DNA from: UM-FILTER-40-17 sp032251335
GTDB taxonomy: Bacteria; Bacteroidota; Bacteroidia; Flavobacteriales; Flavobacteriaceae
Reading direction: 5' to 3'
Assembly (NCBI GenBank): GCA_032251335.1
Contig: JAVVDW010000004.1
Coordinates: 1-64,000, forward strand
Length of the DNA stretch: 64,000 nucleotides
Shown here: in pieces, positions 42,836-51,760 of the stretch
Layout of the letters: every line of letters starts with the position of its first letter
How positions within the stretch are numbered: the stretch's first letter is position 1
Translations under genes and position numbers: made by a program
The notes under the pieces: generated by a model
What the model saw: the letters and a program-made list of their open reading frames with translations, nothing else
Told to the model about the DNA's origin: nothing
Databases searched by the model: none

Positions 42836-43879
42836 ATGGAATCTACTGTTAAAAAAGATATCAGAAGTCTGAGCAAAGCGGACTTACGCACTTTCTTTGT
42901 AGCCCAAGGCGACAAAGCTTTTCGGGGCGATCAGGTTTATGCTTGGCTATGGCAGAAATCCGTGTATGACTTTGCCGAAATGACCAATCTTTCTAAGGCG
43001 ACGCGTGCGTTGTTGGAAACACATTTTATTATCAACAACATAGCCGTAGAAACCATGCAACGCAGCCAAGACGGCACCATTAAAAATGCCGTTCGGCTAC
43101 ACGATGGCTTGGTGGTCGAATCTGTTTTGATTCCAACCTCCAAACGAAGTACTGCTTGTGTTTCAAGCCAAGTGGGTTGCAGTCTCGACTGTACTTTTTG
43201 TGCAACTGCCAGACTCAAGCGCATGCGTAACCTCAATCCGGATGAAATTTTTGACCAAGTAGTGACCATAGACCGGCAAAGCAAATTGTATTTTAATCGG
43301 CCGCTGAGCAATATTGTTTTTATGGGCATGGGCGAACCACTTATGAATTACAATGCCGTGGTTAGAGCCATCGATAAAATCACATCGCCCGAAGCCTTGG
43401 GCATGTCTCCCAAACGTATTACCATTTCTACATCGGGCGTCCCAAAAATGATAAAAAAAATGGCAGATGACGGGTTAAAATGTCAACTGGCTGTGTCCCT
43501 ACATTCGGCTATCGAAGAAACCCGTAACCGCATAATGCCGTTTTCCAAAAGTTTTCCTTTAGAAGAACTCAAAGACAGCTTGGCATATTGGTACGAAAAA
43601 ACCAAAAGCCGCATCACCTATGAATATGTAGTTTGGAAAGGCATCAATGATGACAGCGCTTCGATAGATGCGTTGATTCGCTTCTGTAAACACGTGCCTT
43701 GCAAGGTAAACCTCATTGAATATAACCCTATAGGCGATGGCATGTTTAGCCAAGCGCCTGCCACTGTAACAGACGCATACATACAAGCACTCGAAAAAGA
43801 ACGCATCGTTGTAAAGGTGCGTCGTTCTCGAGGAAAAGACATCGATGCAGCCTGTGGCCAGCTGGCAAACAAAAGCTAA
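42836..43879 (+). CDS. rlmN: 23S rRNA (adenine-2503-C2)/tRNA adenine-37 methyltransferase
   Basis: This radical-SAM enzyme methylates A2503 of 23S rRNA. The protein has 347 residues. The cluster-binding C-x3-C-x2-C is in G-C-S-L-D-C-T-F-C-A-T (about 115-123), F-M-G-M-G-E-P-L-M-N-Y follows, and the C-terminal cysteine in D-I-D-A-A-C-G-Q-L is present. A transient methyl-cysteine also forms, in keeping with the RlmN mechanism. The N-terminal accessory domain is normal. It uses SAM produced by the adjacent metK. Confidence 0.96.
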   Translation: MESTVKKDIRSLSKADLRTFFVAQGDKAFRGDQVYAWLWQKSVYDFAEMTNLSKATRALLETHFIINNIAVETMQRSQDGTIKNAVRLHDGLVVESVLIPTSKRSTACVSSQVGCSLDCTFCATARLKRMRNLNPDEIFDQVVTIDRQSKLYFNRPLSNIVFMGMGEPLMNYNAVVRAIDKITSPEALGMSPKRITISTSGVPKMIKKMADDGLKCQLAVSLHSAIEETRNRIMPFSKSFPLEELKDSLAYWYEKTKSRITYEYVVWKGINDDSASIDALIRFCKHVPCKVNLIEYNPIGDGMFSQAPATVTDAYIQALEKERIVVKVRRSRGKDIDAACGQLANKS

Positions 43880-43932
43880 TTACGTGCCGATAGCTTGCTT
43901 GGATTTACGTTAAAAATATCTGTGAAAAAAAG

Positions 43933-43940
43933 TATCTTTG
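43933..43940 (+). promoter_or_regulatory. Promoter -7 box TATCTTTG of the polyprenyl synthase gene
   Basis: An exact TAnnTTTG box ends 7 bases before ATG 43948, which again implies a transcript with no or almost no leader. No -33 TTG is seen at the usual spacing. Confidence 0.5.
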
Positions 43941-43947
43941 GTGGCAG

Positions 43948-44925
43948 ATGAAAATCGTATCTCAAATTAAGCAACCTATAGCCGAAGAAATGGAAATCTT
44001 CGAGAAGAAGTTCTTTGCTTCTATGTCTTCTAAAGTGCCTTTGCTCAATCGCATCACCTATTACATAGTGAACCGAAAAGGCAAACAAATGCGTCCCATG
44101 TTTGTTTTTTTGGTCGCTAAAATGGTATCAGACGGAAAGGTAAACGAACGCACCTACAGGGGTGCTTCAGTCATTGAACTCATTCACACAGCCACTTTGG
44201 TTCACGACGACGTGGTGGATGACAGCAACATGCGGCGTGGTTTTTTTTCCATAAATGCACTTTGGAAAAACAAAATTGCCGTTTTAGTAGGCGATTATTT
44301 GCTCTCGAAGGGACTATTGCTGTCTATAGACAACGGTGATTTTGATTTGCTCCGAATTATTTCAGTAGCGGTTCGGGAAATGAGTGAAGGAGAACTGCTT
44401 CAGATAGAAAAAGCCCGCGATTTGGATATCACAGAGGATGTTTACTACGAAATTATCCGTCAGAAAACAGCCACACTGATTGCGGCCTGCTGTAGTTTGG
44501 GTGCTTGCTCCGTCGCTCCGGAAACGGAAGCGGTGACAAAAATGCGCAAATTTGGCGAGCTCATCGGTATGGCATTTCAAATCAAAGACGATTTGTTTGA
44601 TTACGGCACTGAAAAAATCGGCAAGCCCACAGGCATCGACATCAAAGAACAAAAAATGACGCTACCCTTGATTCATGTCATCAACAAGAGTAATCCTCAA
44701 GAAAAGCGTTGGTTGATCAATTCCGTTAAAAATCACAACAAAAACAGCAAGCGCGTTCGGGAAGTCATCGATTTCGTCAAACAGAAAGGCGGCTTGGAAT
44801 ATGCTGTACAAAAAATGTTTGCTTTTCAAAACGAAGCCTTAGCCATATTGGAAACCTATCCGAATTCTGTTTATAAAGATTCTTTGGAGACCATGGTCAA
44901 CTATGTGATTGAACGAAAAAAATAA
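43948..44925 (+). CDS. Polyprenyl diphosphate synthase (octaprenyl/solanesyl type)
   Basis: A 325-residue trans-prenyltransferase that chains isopentenyl units to long all-trans diphosphates for menaquinone side chains. The first aspartate-rich motif is H-D-D-V-V-D-D-S-N-M-R-R-G (about 89-101) and the second is Q-I-K-D-D-L-F-D-Y (about 212-220). K-G-K-Q-M-R-P near residue 47 binds isopentenyl diphosphate. Residues before the first motif (A-T-L-V) are small, consistent with long products, but chain length is a guess. The gene precedes radA on the same strand by 28 bases. Confidence 0.9.
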   Translation: MKIVSQIKQPIAEEMEIFEKKFFASMSSKVPLLNRITYYIVNRKGKQMRPMFVFLVAKMVSDGKVNERTYRGASVIELIHTATLVHDDVVDDSNMRRGFFSINALWKNKIAVLVGDYLLSKGLLLSIDNGDFDLLRIISVAVREMSEGELLQIEKARDLDITEDVYYEIIRQKTATLIAACCSLGACSVAPETEAVTKMRKFGELIGMAFQIKDDLFDYGTEKIGKPTGIDIKEQKMTLPLIHVINKSNPQEKRWLINSVKNHNKNSKRVREVIDFVKQKGGLEYAVQKMFAFQNEALAILETYPNSVYKDSLETMVNYVIERKK

Positions 44926-44953
44926 AACAGCAGTTTGCATGAAAATTTAACTA

Positions 44954-46315
44954 ATGGCCAAAACCAAAACCACTTTTTTCTGTCAAAACTGCGGTACACA
45001 ATTTGCCAAATGGCAAGGTCAATGTACTTCGTGTAAAGCGTGGAATACCATTGCAGAGGAAATCGTCAATACTGGTAAGACGCCTGATTGGAATGCCGAG
45101 GCTACCTCCCAGCGTGTTTCCAAACCCATTCGCATACACGAAATCAAATCGACAGAAGAAGTGCGCCTGCTTTTTTCCGACAAAGAATTAAACCAGGTTT
45201 TGGGCGGGGGGTTGGTACCCGGTTCTGTGGTTTTGCTCGGTGGCGAACCCGGCATTGGCAAGAGCACTTTGCTGTTGCAAACTGCACTTCAACTTACTTT
45301 CACAAATCTTTACGTTTCAGGGGAGGAAAGTGTGCGCCAAATAAAAATGCGCGCCGACCGGATGGATTATCCCGAAAATCAGTGTTTTGTGTTAGCCGAA
45401 ACCCAGCTCGAAAATATATTTGAACAAATCCAATTGGTCAAACCCAAATTGGTAATCATCGATTCTATTCAAACTTTGCAGACCGCTTACTTGGATGCTA
45501 CTGCGGGTAGTATTTCTCAGATCAAGGAATGTACGGGCCGTTTAATTCGCTACGCCAAAGAAACACATACACCGGTCATTTTGGTCGGGCATATCACCAA
45601 GGACGGCAGCTTGGCGGGCCCAAAACTGCTCGAGCACATGGTAGATACGGTCTTGCAATTTGAAGGCGATCGAAATCATCTTTACCGCATTTTGCGCACC
45701 TTAAAAAACAGGTTTGGCGCCACTTCAGAGATGGGAATTTACGAAATGGAAGCCGGTGGATTGCGCGCTGTGGCAAATCCGTCCGAAATATTGATTTCGC
45801 AGCAAGCCGAGCCGATGAGCGGAATTGCTATTGCTTCTATTGTAGAAGGTATGAGGCCGCTTATGATTGAAATCCAAGCCTTGGTGAGCACGGCAGTTTA
45901 TGGCACACCCCAGCGAAGCACTACAGGTTTTAACGCGAGAAGACTCAATATGCTTTTGGCGATTTTGGAAAAAAGAGCCGGTTTTAAGCTCGCAGCCAAA
46001 GATGTTTTTTTGAATATTACGGGTGGCTTAGTCGTAGATGATCCGGCTACAGATTTGGCCGTGATGGCAGCCATACTCTCCTCAGATTTTGACTTACCTA
46101 TTCCAAAAAAATATTGTTTTGCGGCCGAAATTGGTTTGGCCGGCGAAGTAAGGCCCACTACCAGACTCGAACAGCGAATTTCCGAGGCTGAAAAACTCGG
46201 TTTTACTGATATTTTTATTTCAAACCAAGCGCGTTTGGCTGAGGGCAGTCACAAAATTAAAATTCATAAACACGGCAAAATTCAGGAGGTATTTAGGGCT
46301 GTTTTTAAAGATTAA
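44954..46315 (+). CDS. radA: DNA repair protein RadA
   Basis: RadA drives branch migration of recombination intermediates. The protein has 453 residues. A four-cysteine zinc finger (F-C-Q-N-C-G-T-Q-F-A and Q-C-T-S-C) opens the protein. The RecA-like core has Walker A G-G-E-P-G-I-G-K-S-T and the RadA motif K-N-R-F-G. A Lon-protease-like C-terminal domain follows. It overlaps the convergent rnc gene by 4 bases. Confidence 0.96.
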   Translation: MAKTKTTFFCQNCGTQFAKWQGQCTSCKAWNTIAEEIVNTGKTPDWNAEATSQRVSKPIRIHEIKSTEEVRLLFSDKELNQVLGGGLVPGSVVLLGGEPGIGKSTLLLQTALQLTFTNLYVSGEESVRQIKMRADRMDYPENQCFVLAETQLENIFEQIQLVKPKLVIIDSIQTLQTAYLDATAGSISQIKECTGRLIRYAKETHTPVILVGHITKDGSLAGPKLLEHMVDTVLQFEGDRNHLYRILRTLKNRFGATSEMGIYEMEAGGLRAVANPSEILISQQAEPMSGIAIASIVEGMRPLMIEIQALVSTAVYGTPQRSTTGFNARRLNMLLAILEKRAGFKLAAKDVFLNITGGLVVDDPATDLAVMAAILSSDFDLPIPKKYCFAAEIGLAGEVRPTTRLEQRISEAEKLGFTDIFISNQARLAEGSHKIKIHKHGKIQEVFRAVFKD

Positions 46316-47073
46316 CTGCGTTCACTTGTTTTTACGGAAGTCTGTTGGATGTTATTTTGGAGTGCATAAAAGGCGCGTTTGGCTGCTTTTTCTTCTGCTT
46401 TTTTCTTGGAGGTATCTCGGGCTTTAGAAATGGGTTTGTTGTCTATAATCAGTTTTACGGAAAAATATTTTACCGACTCCTTTCCCGTGTCTTCAACCAC
46501 ATCAAAATGGAAAACCTTTTTTTCTTTTTGGCACCATTCAATAATCAGGCTTTTATAACTCATCACGCGTTTTTCCAGGGCTTTTAAATCCACGTGTTTG
46601 TCTATAATCCGTTCTTGGATAAATCTTTCACAATAAGCGAAGCCTCTATCCAAATAAATAGCACCTATAAGGGCTTCAAAGAGGTTGCCGTGTATGTTAT
46701 CCCCCTGATAATTTTTAGGAATATTTGATTGTGAAAAGGTAATGAGTTCGAGTTCTTTACCCAAGTCATTCAGGTGTCTTCGGCTGACAATCTTAGAGCG
46801 CATTTGTGACAGATAGCCTTCATTTCCGAAAGGCGCTTCTTGAAGCAGGAACGCGGCAATGACAGTACCCAAAACAGCATCGCCCAAAAACTCCATCCGT
46901 TCGTAATTAATAGGATTCCCTTGCTTGTCGGATTCGTTGGCGGAGCTGTGGGTAAAAGCGATTCTATACCAGTCTATTTTGTGTGGGGTAAATCCGATTG
47001 TTTTTTTTACAAATAAAAAAAACTCCTCGTCCTTGCCGGATCGGGAGTTAAATATTTTTGGAAAAATTGTCAT
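46312..47073 (-). CDS. rnc: Ribonuclease III
   Basis: RNase III cuts double-stranded RNA and processes rRNA. The protein has 253 residues. The catalytic signature E-R-M-E-F-L-G-D-A-V-L-G is near residue 55, and G-N-L-F-E-A-L-I-G-A-I-Y-L-D-R-G follows. A double-stranded RNA-binding domain occupies about 165-240 (K-K-K-A-E-E-K-A-A-K-R-A). The gene is third in the acpP-fabF-rnc operon, an order conserved in Bacteroidota, with 9 bases to fabF. Confidence 0.96.
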   Translation of the reverse strand: MTIFPKIFNSRSGKDEEFFLFVKKTIGFTPHKIDWYRIAFTHSSANESDKQGNPINYERMEFLGDAVLGTVIAAFLLQEAPFGNEGYLSQMRSKIVSRRHLNDLGKELELITFSQSNIPKNYQGDNIHGNLFEALIGAIYLDRGFAYCERFIQERIIDKHVDLKALEKRVMSYKSLIIEWCQKEKKVFHFDVVEDTGKESVKYFSVKLIIDNKPISKARDTSKKKAEEKAAKRAFYALQNNIQQTSVKTSERS

Positions 47074-47082
47074 TTACAGCTA

Positions 47083-48330
47083 CTAAAATCTTTTAAATGC
47101 CAAACAAACATTGTGGCCGCCAAAACCAAAGGTATTGCTGAGTGCTACGTTAATCTCTCTGCTTTGGGCCTTGTTTAACGTAAGGTTGAGTCTGGCATCA
47201 ATTCGCTCATCAACAGTTGTGTGGTTGATGGTTGGTGGCACCAAATTGTTCTGCATTGCCATAATACTTGCAATGGCTTCTATGGCTCCGGCGGCTCCTA
47301 AAAGATGACCGGTCATAGATTTGGTGGAGTTGATGTTGATGTTGGGCGCGTGACTGCCAAAAACTTCCGAAATGGCTTTGAGTTCGGCCACATCACCCAG
47401 AGGTGTAGAAGTGCCATGCGTGTTGATGGTATCTACCTCTTCTGGCGAAAGCCCTGAATTCTCAAGACAGTTGTACATGACCGCCTTTACGCCCAATCCG
47501 TCGGGATGTGGTGCTGTCAGGTGATGCGCATCTGCACTGAGGCCGCCTCCCGAAAACTCCGCGTATATTTTGGCGCCGCGAGCTACAGCATGTTCATATG
47601 ATTCTATTATTAGAGCACCCGCACCTTCACCGAGTACAAAACCATCGCGGGTAGCATCAAACGGCCGAGAGGCTGTTTCGGGTGAGTCATTTCTAGTAGA
47701 TAGCGCATGCATAGCGTTAAAACCACCCATACCTGCTATAGTCACCGCAGCTTCAGAACCGCCGGAAACAATCACATCGGCATAGCCTAAGCGAATGTAA
47801 TTCAGCGCATCGAACATGGCGTTGGCTGCAGAGGCACACGCGGAAACGGTGGTGAAATTGGGCCCCATAAATCCGTATTTAATGGAAATATTACCCGGAG
47901 CAATGTCTGCTATCATTTTTGGAATAAAGAACGGGTTAAACTTGGGTGTGCCGTCACCGGCTGCAAAGTTTAAAACCTCCTCTTGAAAAGTTTCAAGACC
48001 GCCAATCCCTGCTCCCCAAATGACTCCTACACGAGATTTGTCAACGGTTTCCAGGTTAAGGCCTGAATCTTTGATTGCTTCGTCTGAGGCAATCATTGCG
48101 TATTGTGAAAATTTATCTAAGCGTCGCGCTTCTTTGCGATCCATATAGTCTGTGACATCAAAATTTTTGAGTTCACACGCAAATTTGGTCTTAAATTTTT
48201 CTGTATCGAAATACGTAATGGGGGCTGCCCCACTGACACCGTTTATAAGACCCTGCCAATATGCTTCCAAATTATTACCTATGGGGGTAAGTGCCCCCAT
48301 GCCGGTGACGACTACGCGCTTAAATTTCAT
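47083..48330 (-). CDS. fabF: 3-oxoacyl-[acyl-carrier-protein] synthase II
   Basis: FabF condenses malonyl-ACP with acyl-ACP in fatty acid elongation. The protein has 415 residues. The catalytic triad is C in V-S-A-C-A-S-A-A-N, H in N-T-H-G-T-S-T and H in M-T-G-H-L-L-G-A-A-G-A. It is encoded between acpP (103 bases upstream) and rnc. Confidence 0.97.
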   Translation of the reverse strand: MKFKRVVVTGMGALTPIGNNLEAYWQGLINGVSGAAPITYFDTEKFKTKFACELKNFDVTDYMDRKEARRLDKFSQYAMIASDEAIKDSGLNLETVDKSRVGVIWGAGIGGLETFQEEVLNFAAGDGTPKFNPFFIPKMIADIAPGNISIKYGFMGPNFTTVSACASAANAMFDALNYIRLGYADVIVSGGSEAAVTIAGMGGFNAMHALSTRNDSPETASRPFDATRDGFVLGEGAGALIIESYEHAVARGAKIYAEFSGGGLSADAHHLTAPHPDGLGVKAVMYNCLENSGLSPEEVDTINTHGTSTPLGDVAELKAISEVFGSHAPNININSTKSMTGHLLGAAGAIEAIASIMAMQNNLVPPTINHTTVDERIDARLNLTLNKAQSREINVALSNTFGFGGHNVCLAFKRF

Positions 48331-48433
48331 GTGCTTATTTGTTTACGAATGCTTACACATGGAACCATAAAACTAAAACAGTCATTATGTTTTGATAACA
48401 ACTGTTTTAGTTTCTCAGGTTACATTAGGTAAT

Positions 48434-48667
48434 TTATTTTGCAGATTCGATATACTGAATCGCCTGTCCAACCGTGGCTATGTTTTCTGCCTGATCGTCA
48501 GGAATTTGTATATCAAATTCTTTTTCAAATTCCATGATCAATTCTACGGTATCCAAAGAATCGGCTCCCAAATCATTTGTGAAGCTGGCTTCGTTTACCA
48601 CTTCGTTTTCATCAACGCCTAATTTGTCTACGATGATGGCTTTAACTCTTGATGCAATGTCTGACAT
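48434..48667 (-). CDS. acpP: Acyl carrier protein
   Basis: A 77-residue acidic four-helix protein carrying the phosphopantetheine arm on the serine of L-G-A-D-S-L-D-T-V-E-L near residue 37. It shuttles fatty acyl chains and also serves LipB and LpxB pathways in this genome. First gene of the acpP-fabF-rnc group. Confidence 0.97.
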   Translation of the reverse strand: MSDIASRVKAIIVDKLGVDENEVVNEASFTNDLGADSLDTVELIMEFEKEFDIQIPDDQAENIATVGQAIQYIESAK

Positions 48668-49073
48668 AACTTTGATTATTTAAAGTTGATTTTGAACGGC
48701 AAAAATAAAAAACTTTGGTTAATTAAATAGATTAAAAATAAATATATCTGTTTCTTTGACTGTGAAGCCCAAATTCAGCGGAACAAATGTTTGCTGCAAA
48801 CGCTGTGTCAATGTAGCTTGATGCTCCTTTTTGACGGATAAAACTTACTGGATATTTATTTTTTTATTCTAATTATAGCCTTGTTGTTTTATCATGTTAA
48901 TATTAATGCTTTTTTTTGTAAAGTCAAAATATTATTTCAAAAACGGGCACAAAAGACTGTTTGCACACTTGCCCACAGACACTTCACAGAACATTCAAGT
49001 GTATAGTATTTGCTCGTAAAATATTTATTATCAATATATTAAAAAAACACATGCAAAAAATACAGCCCAATAC
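48668..49073. other. Divergent intergenic region between acpP and purN
   Basis: 406 AT-rich bases without a credible gene. On the minus strand TATTTTTG (48707-48700) is an exact TAnnTTTG box for acpP. Toward purN, TATAGTATTTG (49002-49012) is an imperfect promoter-like sequence. GGGCA (48945) and TGCCC (48970) could form a weak 5-bp hairpin. I see no known riboswitch. Confidence 0.45.
48700..48707 (-). promoter_or_regulatory. Promoter -7 box TATTTTTG of acpP
   Basis: An exact TAnnTTTG match 32 bases before the acpP ATG. No TTG is found at the -33 spacing. Confidence 0.45.
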
Positions 49074-49640
49074 ATGAAAAAAATTGTCATTTTAGCATCC
49101 GGAAACGGCAGTAATGCGGAAAACCTCATTAGTCAATTTCATGCATCGGATAAAATTCGCGTGGTGGCAATTCTTTCAAACAATATGCAGGCTGGCGTCA
49201 TTGAAAGAGCCAAAAGATGTGAGGTGCCGTGCATGGCTTATAATACATTTGCTTCGCGCGAAGCGGGATTTCTCAGAAAACTTATCCAATCTTTTGAGCC
49301 TGATTTAGTTGTTTTGGCAGGCTTTTTAGCAAAAATCCCTGAAGATGTGATTGCTGCCTACCCCAAAGCTATTGTCAACATCCATCCTTCACTGTTGCCG
49401 AAATTCGGCGGTAAAGGGATGTATGGGGACTTTGTACATCGGGCGGTGATGGCATCCGGCGAACGCGAGTCCGGTATTACTATTCATTGGGTCAATGCGC
49501 AATATGATGAAGGAGAAATCATTGCGCAAGCAACAACTGAGATAGCACCGGATGAAACCCCCGAATCATTGGCCGCTAAGATTCACGCATTGGAATTTGA
49601 GTGGTTTCCGCGAATCATCACAAAAATATTATACCCTTAA
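49074..49640 (+). CDS. purN: Phosphoribosylglycinamide formyltransferase
   Basis: PurN formylates glycinamide ribotide in purine synthesis using 10-formyl-tetrahydrofolate. The protein has 188 residues. G-S-N-A-E-N-L near the N-terminus binds substrate phosphate, and the catalytic N-I-H-P-S-L-L-P and the D in A-Q-Y-D-E-G are present. rnhA starts on the base after its stop codon. Confidence 0.95.
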   Translation: MKKIVILASGNGSNAENLISQFHASDKIRVVAILSNNMQAGVIERAKRCEVPCMAYNTFASREAGFLRKLIQSFEPDLVVLAGFLAKIPEDVIAAYPKAIVNIHPSLLPKFGGKGMYGDFVHRAVMASGERESGITIHWVNAQYDEGEIIAQATTEIAPDETPESLAAKIHALEFEWFPRIITKILYP

Positions 49641-50129
49641 ATGACGCAAACTTCATTTGAAATTATCATATACACAGATGGTGCGGCTAGAGGCAATCCG
49701 GGTCCGGGCGGTTATGGCATCGTGATGGAATGGGTAGGTAAGGCTTACCGCAAAGAATTATCGGGCGGATTTCGGTTGACCACCAACAATAGAATGGAGC
49801 TTTTAGCCGTTATCATAGCTTTGGAAAGTTTAAAGAAAGATAAATTGAATGTTTTGGTGGTGAGTGATTCAAAATATGTGGTAGATGCAGTAGAAAAAGG
49901 CTGGGTATTTGGCTGGGAAAAGAAATATTTTAAAAATCGTAAAAATCCTGATTTATGGATACGCTTTTTAAAAATTTACAGAAAACACCAAGTGCGGTTT
50001 AAGTGGATCAAAGGGCACAACCAACATCCTCAGAACGAACGATGCGATGCGCTTGCCGTAGAAGCCTCACTGCAGAAAAACTTACCTGCCGATCTCTTTT
50101 TTGAAAAAGAAAACACCCAGTTACTTTGA
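49641..50129 (+). CDS. rnhA: Ribonuclease HI
   Basis: RNase HI removes RNA from RNA/DNA hybrids. The protein has 162 residues. The active-site acids are D in Y-T-D-G-A-A-R-G-N-P-G-P-G-G, E in T-N-N-R-M-E-L, D in V-S-D-S-K-Y-V, and the C-terminal N-E-R-C-D segment; the G-H-N loop is present. It directly abuts purN. Confidence 0.95.
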   Translation: MTQTSFEIIIYTDGAARGNPGPGGYGIVMEWVGKAYRKELSGGFRLTTNNRMELLAVIIALESLKKDKLNVLVVSDSKYVVDAVEKGWVFGWEKKYFKNRKNPDLWIRFLKIYRKHQVRFKWIKGHNQHPQNERCDALAVEASLQKNLPADLFFEKENTQLL

Positions 50130-50133
50130 GTTT

Positions 50134-50736
50134 ATGAAGCAATATGCCCTCTTTTTATGCTTAGTTTTATGCGGTGTCTTCCATTCAAATGCACAATCTG
50201 AATGGAAAATCATCAAGGACAACGAAGATATCAAGGTTTATGTGCGCACCAACGACACCACCAGTTACAAAGAATACCGCGCAACCACCATTGTCCAGGC
50301 TCACATAGAAGAAGTTTATTTTTTTTTGATGAATGCCGACAACCTCCACAAATGGCATTATCAAACAGCTGAGAGCCGGCTCCTTAAAAAAATAAATCCA
50401 CACGAGCAATTGGTCTATATGAAAAATGACATGCCTTGGCCGCTTCAAGACCGCGACGTGGTCACGCGTATGAAAGTCAGCAGACCCACGCTGGACATCA
50501 TTCGCATCGATCTTTTGCCCGAATTGGATTATCTTCCTTCAAACCATAAAATTGTCAGAATCAAAAACTTTAAAGGACATTGGTATTTAGAAAAATCTGA
50601 AAAAGGCACTATCGTTATACAGGAAATGCAGGGAGATCCCGGTGGAAACATTCCGCCATTTCTGTTCAATATTTTTTTGACAAACGGCCCTTTCAGCACT
50701 TTTTTGGAAATGAAAAAAATGCTTTCCCGTATTTAG
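50134..50736 (+). CDS. START-domain protein with signal peptide
   Basis: A 200-residue protein from ATG 50134 (M-K-Q-Y-A-L-F-L), with a signal sequence ending in H-S-N-A-Q. The rest fits a START-type lipid-binding fold (W-K-I-I-K-D-N-E-D-I-K-V-Y-V-R, W-P-L-Q-D-R-D-V-V, F-K-G-H-W-Y-L), suggesting a periplasmic hydrophobic-ligand binder. An open frame begins at 50101, overlapping rnhA, but the internal ATG gives the proper signal peptide. The ligand is unknown. It lies between rnhA and the PfkB kinase gene. Confidence 0.85.
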   Translation: MKQYALFLCLVLCGVFHSNAQSEWKIIKDNEDIKVYVRTNDTTSYKEYRATTIVQAHIEEVYFFLMNADNLHKWHYQTAESRLLKKINPHEQLVYMKNDMPWPLQDRDVVTRMKVSRPTLDIIRIDLLPELDYLPSNHKIVRIKNFKGHWYLEKSEKGTIVIQEMQGDPGGNIPPFLFNIFLTNGPFSTFLEMKKMLSRI

Positions 50737-50779
50737 CGATTCCATCATGCGAAAGCAGGCGAATCCCATTTATTCCTTT

Positions 50780-50787
50780 TATATTTG
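50780..50787 (+). promoter_or_regulatory. Promoter -7 box TATATTTG before the PfkB kinase
   Basis: An exact TAnnTTTG match, 21 bases before ATG 50809. It would start a transcript covering the kinase and the long PurF gene. The -33 element is not obvious. Confidence 0.5.
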
Positions 50788-50808
50788 CACCAAAATTACA
50801 AACCTGTT

Positions 50809-51738
50809 ATGTCCAAATTATTAGCCGTCGGCACCGTTGCCTTTGACGCCATTGAAACGCCTTTTGGCAAAACCGATAAAGTTTTGGGGGGTGCCGGCAC
50901 CTATATTGCCCTTGCAGCCTCACATTTTCCTAGTGTAAAAACAGCAATAGTCTCGGTGGTGGGTGGCGATTTTCCGGAGAAACACCTACAACTCTTGCGT
51001 GATAAAAAAATTGATACTTCTGCCATAGAAATTATTCCAAACGGAAAAACCTTCTTCTGGAGCGGCAAATACCACAACGACCTCAACACCAGAGACACTC
51101 TCGCTACCGAGCTCAATGTGCTGGCCGATTTTGAACCCAAAGTACCTGAAGATTTTAAAGATGCAGACCTCGTGATGCTGGGCAACTTGCACCCTTTGGT
51201 GCAGTTAAGTGTTTTAGACCAGCTGAAAAAAAAGCCCAAGTTGGTGGTTTTGGATACGATGAATTACTGGATGAATAACGCTTGGGAAGATTTGCAAAAA
51301 ATCATCAGAAAAGTGGATGTCATCACCATAAACGACGAAGAAGCCAGGCAACTTACCCAAGAGTATTCGCTGTTGAAAGCCGCCCGAATAATACACAAAA
51401 TGGGACCTAAATATGTAGTCATCAAAAAAGGTGAAAACGGCGCGCTGCTTTTTGAAGATGACCAAGTATTTTTTGCTCCGGCATTGCCACTTGAGGAAGT
51501 TTTTGATCCTACCGGCGCCGGCGACACTTTTGCAGGAGGTTTTGTGGGTTTTTTGGCGCAGACCAAAGACATCTCGTTTGACAATATGAAAAAAGCGGTT
51601 ATCTACGGCTCTACGCTGGCCTCCTTCTGCGTTGAAAAATTTGGCACCGAACGCATGGAAATTCTCACCCAAAAGGAAGTGGAAAGAAGGCTGAACGTTT
51701 TCAAAAAACTGACACATTTTGATATTGATTTAGATTGA
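50809..51738 (+). CDS. PfkB-family carbohydrate/nucleoside kinase
   Basis: A 309-residue ribokinase-fold kinase. The N-terminus has G-G-A-G-T-Y-I-A-L-A-A-S-H, and the C-terminal signature D-P-T-G-A-G-D-T-F-A-G-G-F carries the catalytic Asp and anion hole. From an upstream TTG (50785) the frame could be longer, but ATG 50809 (M-S-K-L-L-A-V-G-T) follows the promoter. The substrate could be a sugar or a nucleoside. Location between purN-rnhA and a PurF-type gene makes a purine nucleoside or ribose-type substrate worth testing, which is inference. Confidence 0.88.
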   Translation: MSKLLAVGTVAFDAIETPFGKTDKVLGGAGTYIALAASHFPSVKTAIVSVVGGDFPEKHLQLLRDKKIDTSAIEIIPNGKTFFWSGKYHNDLNTRDTLATELNVLADFEPKVPEDFKDADLVMLGNLHPLVQLSVLDQLKKKPKLVVLDTMNYWMNNAWEDLQKIIRKVDVITINDEEARQLTQEYSLLKAARIIHKMGPKYVVIKKGENGALLFEDDQVFFAPALPLEEVFDPTGAGDTFAGGFVGFLAQTKDISFDNMKKAVIYGSTLASFCVEKFGTERMEILTQKEVERRLNVFKKLTHFDIDLD

Positions 51739-51760
51739 TGATGAAAAAACTTTGCAAACT

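Noticed and set aside
48945..48974. GGGCA...TGCCC hairpin in the acpP-purN gap as a riboswitch or attenuator
   Set aside because: Only 5 bp with a 20-nt loop and no T-run or known motif.
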